Counted from the first letter of the stretch, positions 1 to 7,058 are shown. The stretch: DNA of 7,156 bases from Bacteroides sp. (GCA_019417975.1 DYCT01000101.1:1-7156), one strand, 5' to 3'. The notes: generated by a model from the letters alone, not told the origin. Numbers and translations are program-made.

Positions 1-1154
1 AGATGAATGTATGGGTAAGAGCCTGCTGTGATAATTACGACCGAATCGGAAACATCAATCTGGCACTTATCCCCAAGGAATTAGAAGAATATGAGGCTTT
101 AAATTTCACAGCCGACCGCATTGAGTTGGGACGCTTCATTACTCCTTTTATGAACAAAAACAGACAGCCCGATGTAGTACCTTATAGCTTTCAGGTAGAT
201 TACCTCAGCTATATCTTCCGCGATAAAGCGCTACGAGAGAAATATGCTTTTTGGGTGGAGTTCGAATTGTTTGGAATCCCTTATGCTGCCAATCAGCAAG
301 TCAGCGGATGCGAAGGACGTAACGATGTATTTTTCGGCTCAATGGAATTTTCCACGTGGAACCCTCAGCCTCTGACAGACAAGAATGTGCTGGTACCTAT
401 CGTTATCAAGATGCCTGAATACATGGGTGGTGTAAATGTAAACAACTACCATGAAAATTGCACCGACACCATTGGAAAGACCGTAAAGACTTACACATTC
501 GATGTGCCTGTCGATGTAGAAGACGGACAGTTGGTACTGGTCACTTCCAATCATGGAGCAAATGCCGGTGGAGAAGAGTACAGCCGACGCTGGCATTATA
601 TATTTGTAGATGATGAATTGGCAATGACGTATAAACCCGGACGTACATCGTGCGAACCGTTCCGAAAATACAATACACAGGGAAACAATATCTATGGATT
701 CTTTAAGAAGACAGACGCGACATGGCAATCGTTTAGCAACTGGTGTCCGGGCGATGTCATAGACAATCGAATTATAAACCTGGGAGCTGTAAAGGCAGGT
801 ACACACAAAGTCCGTCTTTCCGTTCCGGAAGCAGAGTTTGTTGACAAACAAGGATTTATTCCGGTTTCAATATTCTTCCAAGGGCTTACCGAAGGACATT
901 TGCCATTGGGCATAGAAGAACAGCCTGCCCAGGAATACGATTCACCCAAAGTGGTTTTAACAGATGGGCAACTTACTGTTACAGCTACCCAACCGATTCT
1001 TGGCATTGAGGTCTATGACCTACAAGGTAATTGTCTGGTCCGTAAAGCAGCCGATGGCAAGCCTATTGCATTCTCGACTTACCCTTCGGGCATTTACTTG
1101 GTGCATGTAGAATTGTTCGATGGAATAATCTATACCATGAAAGTGCTTAAATAG
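1..1154 (+). CDS. PNGase F-like peptide-N4-(N-acetyl-beta-glucosaminyl)asparagine amidase, 5'-truncated by the window edge
   Basis: The family cleaves the amide bond between asparagine and the first GlcNAc of N-glycans, releasing the whole glycan and leaving aspartate. Residues are numbered from the ATG at 3, which is internal rather than the true start: sequence equivalent to the first ~47 residues of mature PNGase F, any N-terminal domain and the signal peptide lie off the window. Recalled alignment to Elizabethkingia PNGase F: CDNYDRIGNI (9-18) matches CDEWDRYANV, so D13 corresponds to catalytic D60; ELGRFITPF (41-49) matches EIGRFITPY; E86 probably corresponds to E118; E192 in GGEEYSRRWHYI corresponds to E206; NWCPG (246-250) is conserved. 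C217 and C248 match the C231-C252 disulfide, but the C204-C208 pair is absent. Residues ~312-383 form an extra beta-rich tail (VYDLQG, YPSGIYLVHV, terminal KVLK) resembling a type IX secretion sorting domain. The family implies an exported enzyme, probably used to harvest host or dietary glycoprotein glycans. The last 8 bp overlap the convergent methyltransferase gene. The family is fairly certain; activity is inferred. Confidence 0.85.
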   Translation, partial: MNVWVRACCDNYDRIGNINLALIPKELEEYEALNFTADRIELGRFITPFMNKNRQPDVVPYSFQVDYLSYIFRDKALREKYAFWVEFELFGIPYAANQQVSGCEGRNDVFFGSMEFSTWNPQPLTDKNVLVPIVIKMPEYMGGVNVNNYHENCTDTIGKTVKTYTFDVPVDVEDGQLVLVTSNHGANAGGEEYSRRWHYIFVDDELAMTYKPGRTSCEPFRKYNTQGNNIYGFFKKTDATWQSFSNWCPGDVIDNRIINLGAVKAGTHKVRLSVPEAEFVDKQGFIPVSIFFQGLTEGHLPLGIEEQPAQEYDSPKVVLTDGQLTVTATQPILGIEVYDLQGNCLVRKAADGKPIAFSTYPSGIYLVHVELFDGIIYTMKVLK

Positions 1155-1875
1155 ACTTTCGCTTTATGCGGGCTAAATAGTCGTAATGCTTGCCTTCGTG
1201 CAGCATTTCGACTTGGAAGCCGGCTTGTAGAGCATAATGACTCAATGTCTGAAAATCGACATACAGCCAGTCGAACGTCTCTCCTTCCACTCTTTTGTAT
1301 TTCATCCGGAAGTCTACCTCACCATAATAAGCCGCATTCAGGTTGATATCAAAACTTCCATCTTCGTTCTCAAAGAGATAGCGTAGGTCGCTACTATCCA
1401 TCAACACACAACCATCGGGAGCTAAGAGTTGCTCCACCCGTTGGAAGAAAAGAGGCATCCGTTCCAATTTACCCACAATCCCCGACCCATTCATCAACAT
1501 CAAAATGGTATCGAAAGTACCCGTAAGTTCCGGACCGAAAAGGTCGCATATCGCTGCTTGAGGCAACCCTCGTTCCTGCATTACTCTGACCGACAAGGGG
1601 GAAATATCAATGGGCCATACCACTTTTCCCATATCTTGTAACGCCAACGAATGGCAACCACTCCCGGCACCGACATCCAAAATCCTCCCAGAAGCCAACT
1701 GCAACGCTTTCTGTTCCAGAACAGGCATCTGCTTGAGAGTACGGAATAATTGGGGTACAGGCAATTCGTCTTCATCAAACATAGAAGAGAGCACACGCAG
1801 TCGACCTGCTTTCCGATGTTTCCAATAGTCGGCTATAGCTGCTCCCATCGGGTCTTTTTCGGCTGTAAGTATCAT
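1147..1875 (-). CDS. Class I SAM-dependent methyltransferase, substrate unknown
   Basis: This 242-residue protein has a Rossmann-type methyltransferase fold. Motif I, the SAM-binding glycine loop, is ILDVGAGSG at 65-73. An acidic residue that should contact the SAM ribose ends strand 2 (D90 in WPIDIS). A motif IV-like stretch, FDTILMLMNGSGIVG, lies at 121-135, and the strand-5 region DGCVLMDSSDLRY at 154-166. There is no signal peptide or membrane segment, so it is probably cytoplasmic. The ATG at 1875 lies 12 bp after the dusB stop with no promoter between, so the two are probably co-transcribed; that makes an RNA-linked role conceivable but does not prove one. The 3' end overlaps the convergent PNGase-like gene by 8 bp. 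No residue signature assigns the substrate (small molecule, protein or RNA). The fold is confident; the role is not. Confidence 0.85.
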   Translation of the reverse strand: MILTAEKDPMGAAIADYWKHRKAGRLRVLSSMFDEDELPVPQLFRTLKQMPVLEQKALQLASGRILDVGAGSGCHSLALQDMGKVVWPIDISPLSVRVMQERGLPQAAICDLFGPELTGTFDTILMLMNGSGIVGKLERMPLFFQRVEQLLAPDGCVLMDSSDLRYLFENEDGSFDINLNAAYYGEVDFRMKYKRVEGETFDWLYVDFQTLSHYALQAGFQVEMLHEGKHYDYLARIKRKSI

Positions 1876-1887
1876 AATTCGTCAGCT

Positions 1888-2874
1888 TTAAATTTCAGTT
1901 TGAGGAGGAGTGATAGAGTCGAAGATACGGAACAGTTCTTCGACCGACTCGGTACGAAGCATGGCAATGCGTGTCTCGCGGAAATTAGGAATTCCTTTGA
2001 AAAGAGGAGTAGCAGCCAGATGTCGTCGGATATGAATAATACCTCTGCGCTCGTCCAAACGAGCCACGCTGTTGAGAACTTCCTCGCGCAAGACATTCAG
2101 TTTCCATTCAAAAGAAAGAGGTTCCAGTTCAGCACCGGTAGTCAAGTAATGTTTCACCTCCTTGAAAATCCAGGGACGGCCAATACTGCCTCGCCCAATC
2201 ATGATACCATCTACCCCATAACGGTCGAAACACTGTTTCGCTTGTTGAGGAGAAGTGACGTCTCCATTGCCGATAATGGGAATATGCATACGCGGATTGT
2301 TTTTCACCTCGCCTATCAAAGTCCAGTCAGCCTCACCGGTGTACATCTGAGCACGGGTACGTCCATGGATGGCCAAAGCCGCAATACCGCAGTCTTGCAG
2401 TTGTTCGGCCAAGTCCACAATAATTTTATGGTCGGCATCCCATCCCAATCGGGTCTTTACAGTAACGGGTATTTTCACCGCATCGACTACAGCTCGGGTG
2501 ATTTCGAGCATTTTGGGGATATTCTGCAACATGCCGGCTCCGGCTCCTTTTCCGGCTACTTTCTTCACCGGACATCCGAAGTTGATATCCAAGATGTCGG
2601 GATGTGCTTCTTCCACAATACGGGCTGCGCCCACCATAGCTTCAGTATCTTTGCCATAAATCTGGATTGCTACCGGACGTTCTTCGTCACAAATAGTCAG
2701 TTTCTGAGTGGTTTTATTTACCAATCGGATGAGTGCATCGCTCGACACAAACTCGGTATACACCATATCGGCACCAAACTTTTTACACATCAGCCGGAAG
2801 GCCGGGTCGGTCACATCCTCCATGGGTGCCAATAACACAGGCTGTTTGCCAAGGTCTATGTTGCCTATCTTCAT
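1888..2874 (-). CDS. dusB: tRNA-dihydrouridine synthase, DusB type
   Basis: This FMN-dependent enzyme reduces specific uridines in the tRNA D-loop to dihydrouridine using NADPH, in the cytoplasm. From the ATG at 2874 it is 328 residues, normal for DusB. A TIM barrel fills residues ~10-240: LLAPMEDVTDPAFR (14-27) at the flavin site, DINFGCPVKK (96-105) with the expected catalytic proton donor C101, VTVKTRLGW (137-145) with the FMN-contacting K140, IHGRTRAQMYTG (169-180), and phosphate-binding IGNGDV (201-206) and IMIGRGSIGRPW (224-235). The C-terminal helical domain carries RRHLA (283-287), as in DusB. The frame stays open upstream to a TTG at 2898, but that codon overlaps the predicted -7 element, so the ATG is preferred. 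It heads a likely two-gene operon with the methyltransferase and is divergent from the U32 gene. The Dus family is certain; the exact paralogue and target position are inferred. Confidence 0.93.
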   Translation of the reverse strand: MKIGNIDLGKQPVLLAPMEDVTDPAFRLMCKKFGADMVYTEFVSSDALIRLVNKTTQKLTICDEERPVAIQIYGKDTEAMVGAARIVEEAHPDILDINFGCPVKKVAGKGAGAGMLQNIPKMLEITRAVVDAVKIPVTVKTRLGWDADHKIIVDLAEQLQDCGIAALAIHGRTRAQMYTGEADWTLIGEVKNNPRMHIPIIGNGDVTSPQQAKQCFDRYGVDGIMIGRGSIGRPWIFKEVKHYLTTGAELEPLSFEWKLNVLREEVLNSVARLDERRGIIHIRRHLAATPLFKGIPNFRETRIAMLRTESVEELFRIFDSITPPQTEI

Positions 2875-2895
2875 ATTCTTACACTTGTTTGGCTG

Positions 2896-2903
2896 CAAAA
2901 ATA
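2896..2903 (-). promoter_or_regulatory. Predicted dusB promoter, -7 element
   Basis: Read on the minus strand this is TATTTTTG, an exact match to the Bacteroidota TAnnTTTG consensus. Transcription would begin around 2890, giving a leader of about 16 nt before the ATG at 2874. No convincing TTTG -33 box lies at the usual spacing. It sits 13 bp from the oppositely directed -7 element of the U32 gene. Confidence 0.6.
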
Positions 2904-2916
2904 CGCAAAAAAATCG

Positions 2917-2924
2917 TACCTTTG
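2917..2924 (+). promoter_or_regulatory. Predicted U32-gene promoter, -7 element
   Basis: TACCTTTG matches the Bacteroidota TAnnTTTG consensus exactly and lies 20 bp before the ATG at 2945, giving a short leader of about 15 nt. A TTTG occurs upstream at 2888-2891, but its 25-bp spacing is longer than usual for a -33 box. The expected -33 region overlaps the opposing dusB -7 element. Confidence 0.62.
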
Positions 2925-2944
2925 CCCTATCAATTCTGAATAAT

Positions 2945-4219
2945 ATGCAAGCTATGTACAGTATAAAGGATTTTGAGATTATGGCCCCCGTGGGCTCGCG
3001 CGAATCGTTGGCAGCTGCTATACAGGCCGGAGCCGATTCTATCTATTTTGGCATTGAGAGCTTGAATATGCGTGCCCGTTCGGCCAGCACATTCACCATC
3101 GATGACCTAAAGGAAATTGCTAAAATCTGTGATGACCACGGATTAAAAAGTTATCTGACCATCAATACCATCATTTATGATGAAGATATCCCATTGATGC
3201 GTCGCATTGTGGATGCCGCACACGAAGCCGGCATTTCGGCAGTTATTGCGGCCGATGTAGCCGTGATGACGTATTGCCGCGAGATAGGTCAGGAAGTGCA
3301 TTTGTCTACCCAATTGAACATATCGAATGCCGCTGCATTGAAATTCTATGCACAATTTGCCGATGTGGTGGTATTGGCTCGCGAATTGAACTTAAAACAA
3401 GTGACTGAGATTTACCGACAGATTCATGAGGATAAAATCTGTGGCCCGAGTGGAGAGCCTGTACGCATTGAGATGTTTTGTCACGGAGCTCTCTGCATGG
3501 CAGTTTCCGGTAAATGCTATCTTAGCTTGAATGAGCTGAATGCATCGGCCAACAGAGGAGCTTGTATGCAGGTGTGTCGCCGAGCCTATACGGTAAAAGA
3601 CCGGGAAAGCGATATCGAGTTGGATATTGAAAACCAATATATCATGTCGCCAAAGGACTTGAAGACCATTCATTTTATGGATGAGATGATAGAAGCAGGC
3701 GTACGGGTATTTAAGATTGAGGGACGTGCTCGCGGACCTGAGTATGTACGTACAGTGGTGGAATGTTACAAACAAGCTATTCAGGCATACCTCGAAGGCA
3801 CTTTCAGCGAAGAGAAGGTGAAAGGCTGGGACGAACGACTGAAGACGGTCTTCAATCGCGGATTCTGGAATGGCTATTATTTGGGACAGCGTCTGGGAGA
3901 ATGGAGCAAAAACTATGGTTCGGAAGCGACCGAGCGTAAGGTATATGCCGGAAAAGGCATCAAATACTTCTCCAATCTGGGTGTAGCTGAATTTTTGGTG
4001 GAAGCTGCCGAGATTAAAAAAGGCGACCGTCTGCTGATAACAGGACCTACCACAGGAGCGTTGTTCCTGACACTAGACGAAGCACGGGTAAACTTAAAAC
4101 CGGTAGATGTGGTACACAAAGGAGAACATGTCTCATTCAAAGTGCCGGAGAAAATTCGTCCGAGCGATAAATTATATCGGTTGGTATCGCCCGAAGAACT
4201 GAAGAAAAGCAAACAATAA
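2945..4219 (+). CDS. U32 family peptidase-like protein, TrhP/YegQ/YrrO type (probable tRNA 5-hydroxyuridine biogenesis)
   Basis: Proteins of this U32 subgroup (E. coli TrhP/YegQ, B. subtilis YrrO) are known to act with prephenate in forming 5-hydroxyuridine at tRNA position 34; the 'peptidase' label is historical. The 424-residue length is close to YrrO. The N-terminal part is barrel-like: FEIMAPVGSRESLAAAIQAGADSIYFG at 10-36 and VHLSTQLNISN at 118-128. The U32 signature runs E176-x-F-x2-G-A-L-C-x4-G-x-C-x-L-S194. C184, C191, C207 and C211 are candidate Fe-S ligands by analogy with UbiU/TrhP relatives. MSPKDL (234-239) and FKIEGRARGPEYV (256-268) fit the same subgroup. A small beta-rich C-terminal domain follows from ~330. 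The start at 2945 follows a -7 element at good distance; the in-frame ATG at 2954 is a credible alternative. The frame stays open back to 2708, but that part is antisense to dusB and upstream of the promoter. Hydroxylation is inferred from the family and the tRNA-modification neighbour. Confidence 0.88.
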   Translation: MQAMYSIKDFEIMAPVGSRESLAAAIQAGADSIYFGIESLNMRARSASTFTIDDLKEIAKICDDHGLKSYLTINTIIYDEDIPLMRRIVDAAHEAGISAVIAADVAVMTYCREIGQEVHLSTQLNISNAAALKFYAQFADVVVLARELNLKQVTEIYRQIHEDKICGPSGEPVRIEMFCHGALCMAVSGKCYLSLNELNASANRGACMQVCRRAYTVKDRESDIELDIENQYIMSPKDLKTIHFMDEMIEAGVRVFKIEGRARGPEYVRTVVECYKQAIQAYLEGTFSEEKVKGWDERLKTVFNRGFWNGYYLGQRLGEWSKNYGSEATERKVYAGKGIKYFSNLGVAEFLVEAAEIKKGDRLLITGPTTGALFLTLDEARVNLKPVDVVHKGEHVSFKVPEKIRPSDKLYRLVSPEELKKSKQ

Positions 4220-4250
4220 TAAGAGAGAGAGAACATATCACAATCATTCT

Positions 4251-4297
4251 AATAGAATTCCCCTGTTGCAACAGCTGTGCAACAGGGGAATTCTATT
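4251..4297. terminator. Probable bidirectional intrinsic terminator (20-bp perfect stem)
   Basis: Arms 4251-4270 and 4278-4297 are perfect reverse complements of 20 bp around a 7-nt loop (ACAGCTG). The inner 10-11 bp are GC-rich (CCCCTGTTGC pairing GCAACAGGGG) and the outer part is AT-rich with a GAATTC site in each arm, so transcripts from either side end the stem in a U-rich stretch. It lies 31 nt after the U32 stop and 24 nt after the S41 protease stop, exactly between two convergent genes. The flanking T-run is modest (ATTATTTGT on the plus side). Confidence 0.85.
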
Positions 4298-4321
4298 ATT
4301 TGTATCTTACGCTATGGTTAC

Positions 4322-6007
4322 CTACTTTTTTTCATCTTTAGCCGGAGTAAGCAAGAATACATTATCATACTCGGCTGTATTGTTAAGCAATTCGACCGCT
4401 TCTTTCACCCATTTATCACCTTTCAGCTGTTGCTGGATTGCACCGCGCTGGAAATAGTAACGCTTCACAATTTCGTTGGCCAACATATCCTTGATATCTT
4501 TCGAAAAATGATCCAAATCTTTGTCAAGGTTGTGAGTCAACTTTTGCTCCAATGCTTTAAACTCATCCGAAGCATCATCCATATAACCTTCGAACTCCGC
4601 AATCTCTTTCAAGTTCTTCAGTACCTTTTCGCTTTGCCGGTCGTATTTGAAATCGGCCTTCTTTACATGCTCTTTAAACGCTACATAGTCCTGGTCTGAG
4701 ATTTCAAATTGCTGCACTTCCGGTATAGTAGGATGAGCCAAACAATAATCTGTAGCATAGTCGAAAATCACATTTTCTATCGTGAGATAGAATAAAATAT
4801 TCGACATCTTTTCAGCCTTTATTTCTTTATCGGGGCGGATACCTCCTCCATCGCGCACTTCTCTACCGGCAGCTGTGTGGAAAACAGTGGTTAAGCTATC
4901 GGGGATACGGCCCACACTGCCGTCTTCATTACGGTGTGTATAATCGATGGCTTGGATACATCGTCCGCTGGGAATATAATATTTGGAAATTGTAATTTTC
5001 AAATTGCCATTGTAAGGTAAATCTCTACTGGCCTGTACCAGACCTTTACCAAACGTGCGTGTACCCATGATGACGGCACGGTCTAAGTCTTGCAATGCAC
5101 CTGCTACAATCTCGGAAGCCGATGCTGAGCCGCTGTTTACCAATACGACCAAAGGAATCTCTGTATCAAGAGGCTCACGGGTAGTGGTATAAGTGCGATT
5201 CCATTGTTTGATTTTACCACGTGTAGAAATCACATCTTTCCCTTTTGGTACAAACATACTGATAATGTCTATCGCTTCATCAAGCACACCCCCACCATTG
5301 TTCCGCAAATCGAATATCAAGCGGTTGATGCCTTGCTGTTTCAATTCGATGAATGCCTTGCGTACATCCTTGGCACAATTGTCGGTAAAGCTGGTCAAAA
5401 CAATATATCCGATACTGTCGCACAACACTCCGTAATAGGGTACCGGACTGATTTGAATAGATTCGCGTGTGATTTTGAATTGCAACGGTTTCTTTTCACC
5501 CCGACGCTCTACTTTCATTAAAAAGCTGGTACCTATCTCTCCTCGAAGCATATTGCTTACTTCATCGTTCTTTTTGCCCTCTGTATCTTTTCCGTTAATT
5601 TCCAGAATGACATCACCGGCTTTCAAACCGGCTTTAGCTGCCGGAGTATTCTCAAAAGGCTCGGCTATGGCCACACGGTTTTTGGGCTTGTAGAAAGTGA
5701 TGAGCGAACCGATTCCACCATATTTTCCGGTAACCATTTGTTTGAAGTCGCCCAAATCTTCTTCCGGAAAATAGTTGGTGTAAGGGTCCAACTCCATCAG
5801 CATGGCATCGATACCTGCACGAACCACCTTGTCAGGATTGATGGTGTCGACATAAAACATATCCAGTTCTTTAAAGATGGCATTGAAAATATCCAGGTTT
5901 TTAGCAATCTGAAAATTACGGTTATCACCTTTGAATCCAAGCACACAAAGACCGGTTATACAGATTACAAAACTGACAATTAGCTTTTTATAGGACAGTT
6001 TTTTCAT
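4322..6007 (-). CDS. S41 family C-terminal processing protease (CtpA/Prc-like), PDZ-containing
   Basis: This serine protease, anchored or exported to the periplasm, is expected to trim or degrade proteins from their C-termini. From the ATG at 6007 it is 561 residues. A basic start and one hydrophobic segment (~8-25) form a signal peptide or anchor; the cysteine there does not sit in a good lipobox. A helical N-terminal region precedes a PDZ domain at ~96-183 (YGGIGSLI, AAKAGLKAGDVILEINGKD), which should bind substrate tails. The S41 core follows: LIFDLRNNGGG (230-240), NSGSASASEIVAGAL (291-305) with nucleophile S296, and RTFGKGLVQ (317-325) with general base K321 and Q325. The Ser-Lys spacing of 25 equals that of E. 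coli Prc and B. subtilis CtpB. Residues ~400-561 are a charged, helical C-terminal extension of unknown role. The frame opens with TTG two codons earlier, but the ATG is preferred. It lies 40 bp after the kinase gene and is probably co-transcribed. Substrates are unknown. Confidence 0.94.
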   Translation of the reverse strand: MKKLSYKKLIVSFVICITGLCVLGFKGDNRNFQIAKNLDIFNAIFKELDMFYVDTINPDKVVRAGIDAMLMELDPYTNYFPEEDLGDFKQMVTGKYGGIGSLITFYKPKNRVAIAEPFENTPAAKAGLKAGDVILEINGKDTEGKKNDEVSNMLRGEIGTSFLMKVERRGEKKPLQFKITRESIQISPVPYYGVLCDSIGYIVLTSFTDNCAKDVRKAFIELKQQGINRLIFDLRNNGGGVLDEAIDIISMFVPKGKDVISTRGKIKQWNRTYTTTREPLDTEIPLVVLVNSGSASASEIVAGALQDLDRAVIMGTRTFGKGLVQASRDLPYNGNLKITISKYYIPSGRCIQAIDYTHRNEDGSVGRIPDSLTTVFHTAAGREVRDGGGIRPDKEIKAEKMSNILFYLTIENVIFDYATDYCLAHPTIPEVQQFEISDQDYVAFKEHVKKADFKYDRQSEKVLKNLKEIAEFEGYMDDASDEFKALEQKLTHNLDKDLDHFSKDIKDMLANEIVKRYYFQRGAIQQQLKGDKWVKEAVELLNNTAEYDNVFLLTPAKDEKK

Positions 6008-6027
6008 ACTCAATATTTGTTTTGACG

Positions 6028-6035
6028 CTAAAGTA
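6028..6035 (-). promoter_or_regulatory. Possible internal promoter for the S41 protease gene
   Basis: On the minus strand TACTTTAG matches five of the six fixed positions of TAnnTTTG, and a TTTC lies about 19 bp upstream as a weak -33 box. A start near 6021 would give a leader of about 14 nt, similar to the other promoters here. It lies within the 40-bp kinase-protease gap, so the protease may have its own transcript as well as read-through. Confidence 0.35.
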
Positions 6036-6047
6036 GTGGAAAACTTT

Positions 6048-7034
6048 TTACTTGGAAAGAATCTTATTGATATTTAATTTTATTTCGTCCCATTTTTCTT
6101 TCGAAATACTGGCCCCGATGGTTTGGACAATAAATCCTGCCAATGTGGAACCTATCTTGGCACACTTATCCAAAGAATATCCGCAAGTAAGCCCGTAAAG
6201 GAACCCGGCAGCAAAATAATCGCCTGCTCCGGTAGTATCTATCACCTTCTTCACCGGCAATGCCTCCACATGTATTTCCTCTGTTCCTTTTTTTATCAAA
6301 GAGCCCTTGCTTCCAAGTTTAACGATGGCAATGCTACACATCCGGGCTATTTCGTTGAGAGCCTCTTCCGGCTCTTTACCCGTGAAAGCTTTGGCTTCTT
6401 CTTCATTTGCAAATACAATGTCCACATACTTATTGATAAGCATTGTAAAAAACGCATGATCGTTTTCCACAATGTTGTAACTTGCCAAATCGATGCAGAT
6501 TTGCAATCCGGCATTCTTGGCCAATTCGATGGCGCGAAGTATCATGTCGTGGTCTTGTACCAAATAACCTTCTATATATAAATAGGTATATCCTTTGAAC
6601 ATCTCGGAGGTAAGATCCTCGGCTGTAAGGGTGGCAGCAGCTCCCAAGTAAGTACCGAAAGTGCGCTCACCATCGGGGGAGATGAAAGTAGAAGCCACAC
6701 CCGAAGGCAAGTCGGAAGTTAAAAGTTTACACTCAATATTCTTTTTTTCGTAAGTCTCACGAAAAAAGGTACCAAATTCATCTTTTCCTGTTTTTCCGAT
6801 AAATCCGGTCTCTGCGCCCAACGAAGCAAGTGCAATAATGGTATTTCCTGCCGAACCACCGGTTGCAACATGCGTATTTATCGTAGCAAATTTATCGTTA
6901 ATCTGCTGTAGCTTAGGTTCATCAATAAGCTGCATACTACCTTTGGGCAGTCCCATTTCCACCAAGGTTTGGTCACTCTCCAAAGTCGCTAATATATCTG
7001 TAAGGGCATTGCCCATGCCAATAATTTTGTCCAT
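6048..7034 (-). CDS. PfkB-family carbohydrate kinase, adenosine kinase-like
   Basis: This is a cytoplasmic ribokinase-fold enzyme that transfers the ATP gamma-phosphate to a sugar or nucleoside hydroxyl. From the ATG at 7034 it is 328 residues, normal for the family. PfkB signature 1 is around ATGGSAGNTIIALASLG (57-73), with the substrate-binding glycine pair. GERTFGTYLGAA (122-133) resembles the adenosine kinase-like subgroup. NEEEA (210-214) gives the NxxE magnesium motif. Signature 2, DTTGAGDYFAAGF (266-278), holds the anion hole and the catalytic base D272. An in-frame ATG at 7064 would add ten residues, but it lies upstream of a perfect -7 element, so the start at 7034 is preferred; the short leader is A-rich, as usual for Bacteroidota. 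It is the first gene of a likely operon with the S41 protease and is divergent from a tRNA gene. The PfkB family is certain; adenosine as substrate is plausible but not proven by these motifs. Confidence 0.92.
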   Translation of the reverse strand: MDKIIGMGNALTDILATLESDQTLVEMGLPKGSMQLIDEPKLQQINDKFATINTHVATGGSAGNTIIALASLGAETGFIGKTGKDEFGTFFRETYEKKNIECKLLTSDLPSGVASTFISPDGERTFGTYLGAAATLTAEDLTSEMFKGYTYLYIEGYLVQDHDMILRAIELAKNAGLQICIDLASYNIVENDHAFFTMLINKYVDIVFANEEEAKAFTGKEPEEALNEIARMCSIAIVKLGSKGSLIKKGTEEIHVEALPVKKVIDTTGAGDYFAAGFLYGLTCGYSLDKCAKIGSTLAGFIVQTIGASISKEKWDEIKLNINKILSK

Positions 7035-7050
7035 TTTGATTTTTTTTTTG

Positions 7051-7058
7051 CAAAGATA
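7051..7058 (-). promoter_or_regulatory. Predicted promoter of the PfkB kinase-S41 protease operon, -7 element
   Basis: On the minus strand TATCTTTG matches TAnnTTTG exactly. Transcription would begin near 7045, leaving about 11 nt, nearly all A, before the ATG at 7034. This site decides the start codon, because the alternative ATG at 7064 would not be in the transcript. No clear -33 box is seen. Confidence 0.62.

Noticed and set aside
339..1006. Two minus-strand open frames within the PNGase-like gene.
   Set aside because: They are antisense to a clearly conserved catalytic domain and show no recognisable motifs.
1750..2835. A 361-codon open frame on the plus strand.
   Set aside because: It is antisense to the whole of dusB and part of the methyltransferase gene, shows no family motif, and has a low-complexity Ser/His/Phe-rich composition typical of a shadow frame.
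2708..2944. A possible 79-residue N-terminal extension of the U32 protein.
   Set aside because: It is antisense to the dusB 5' end, lies upstream of the predicted promoter, and matches nothing expected in the U32 family, whose conserved region starts at about residue 8 of the shorter protein.
5933..5986. A lipoprotein signal in the S41 protease N-terminus.
   Set aside because: The only cysteine near the hydrophobic segment is preceded by Thr-Gly-Leu rather than a lipobox such as Leu-Ala-Gly, so a signal peptide or anchor is the safer call.
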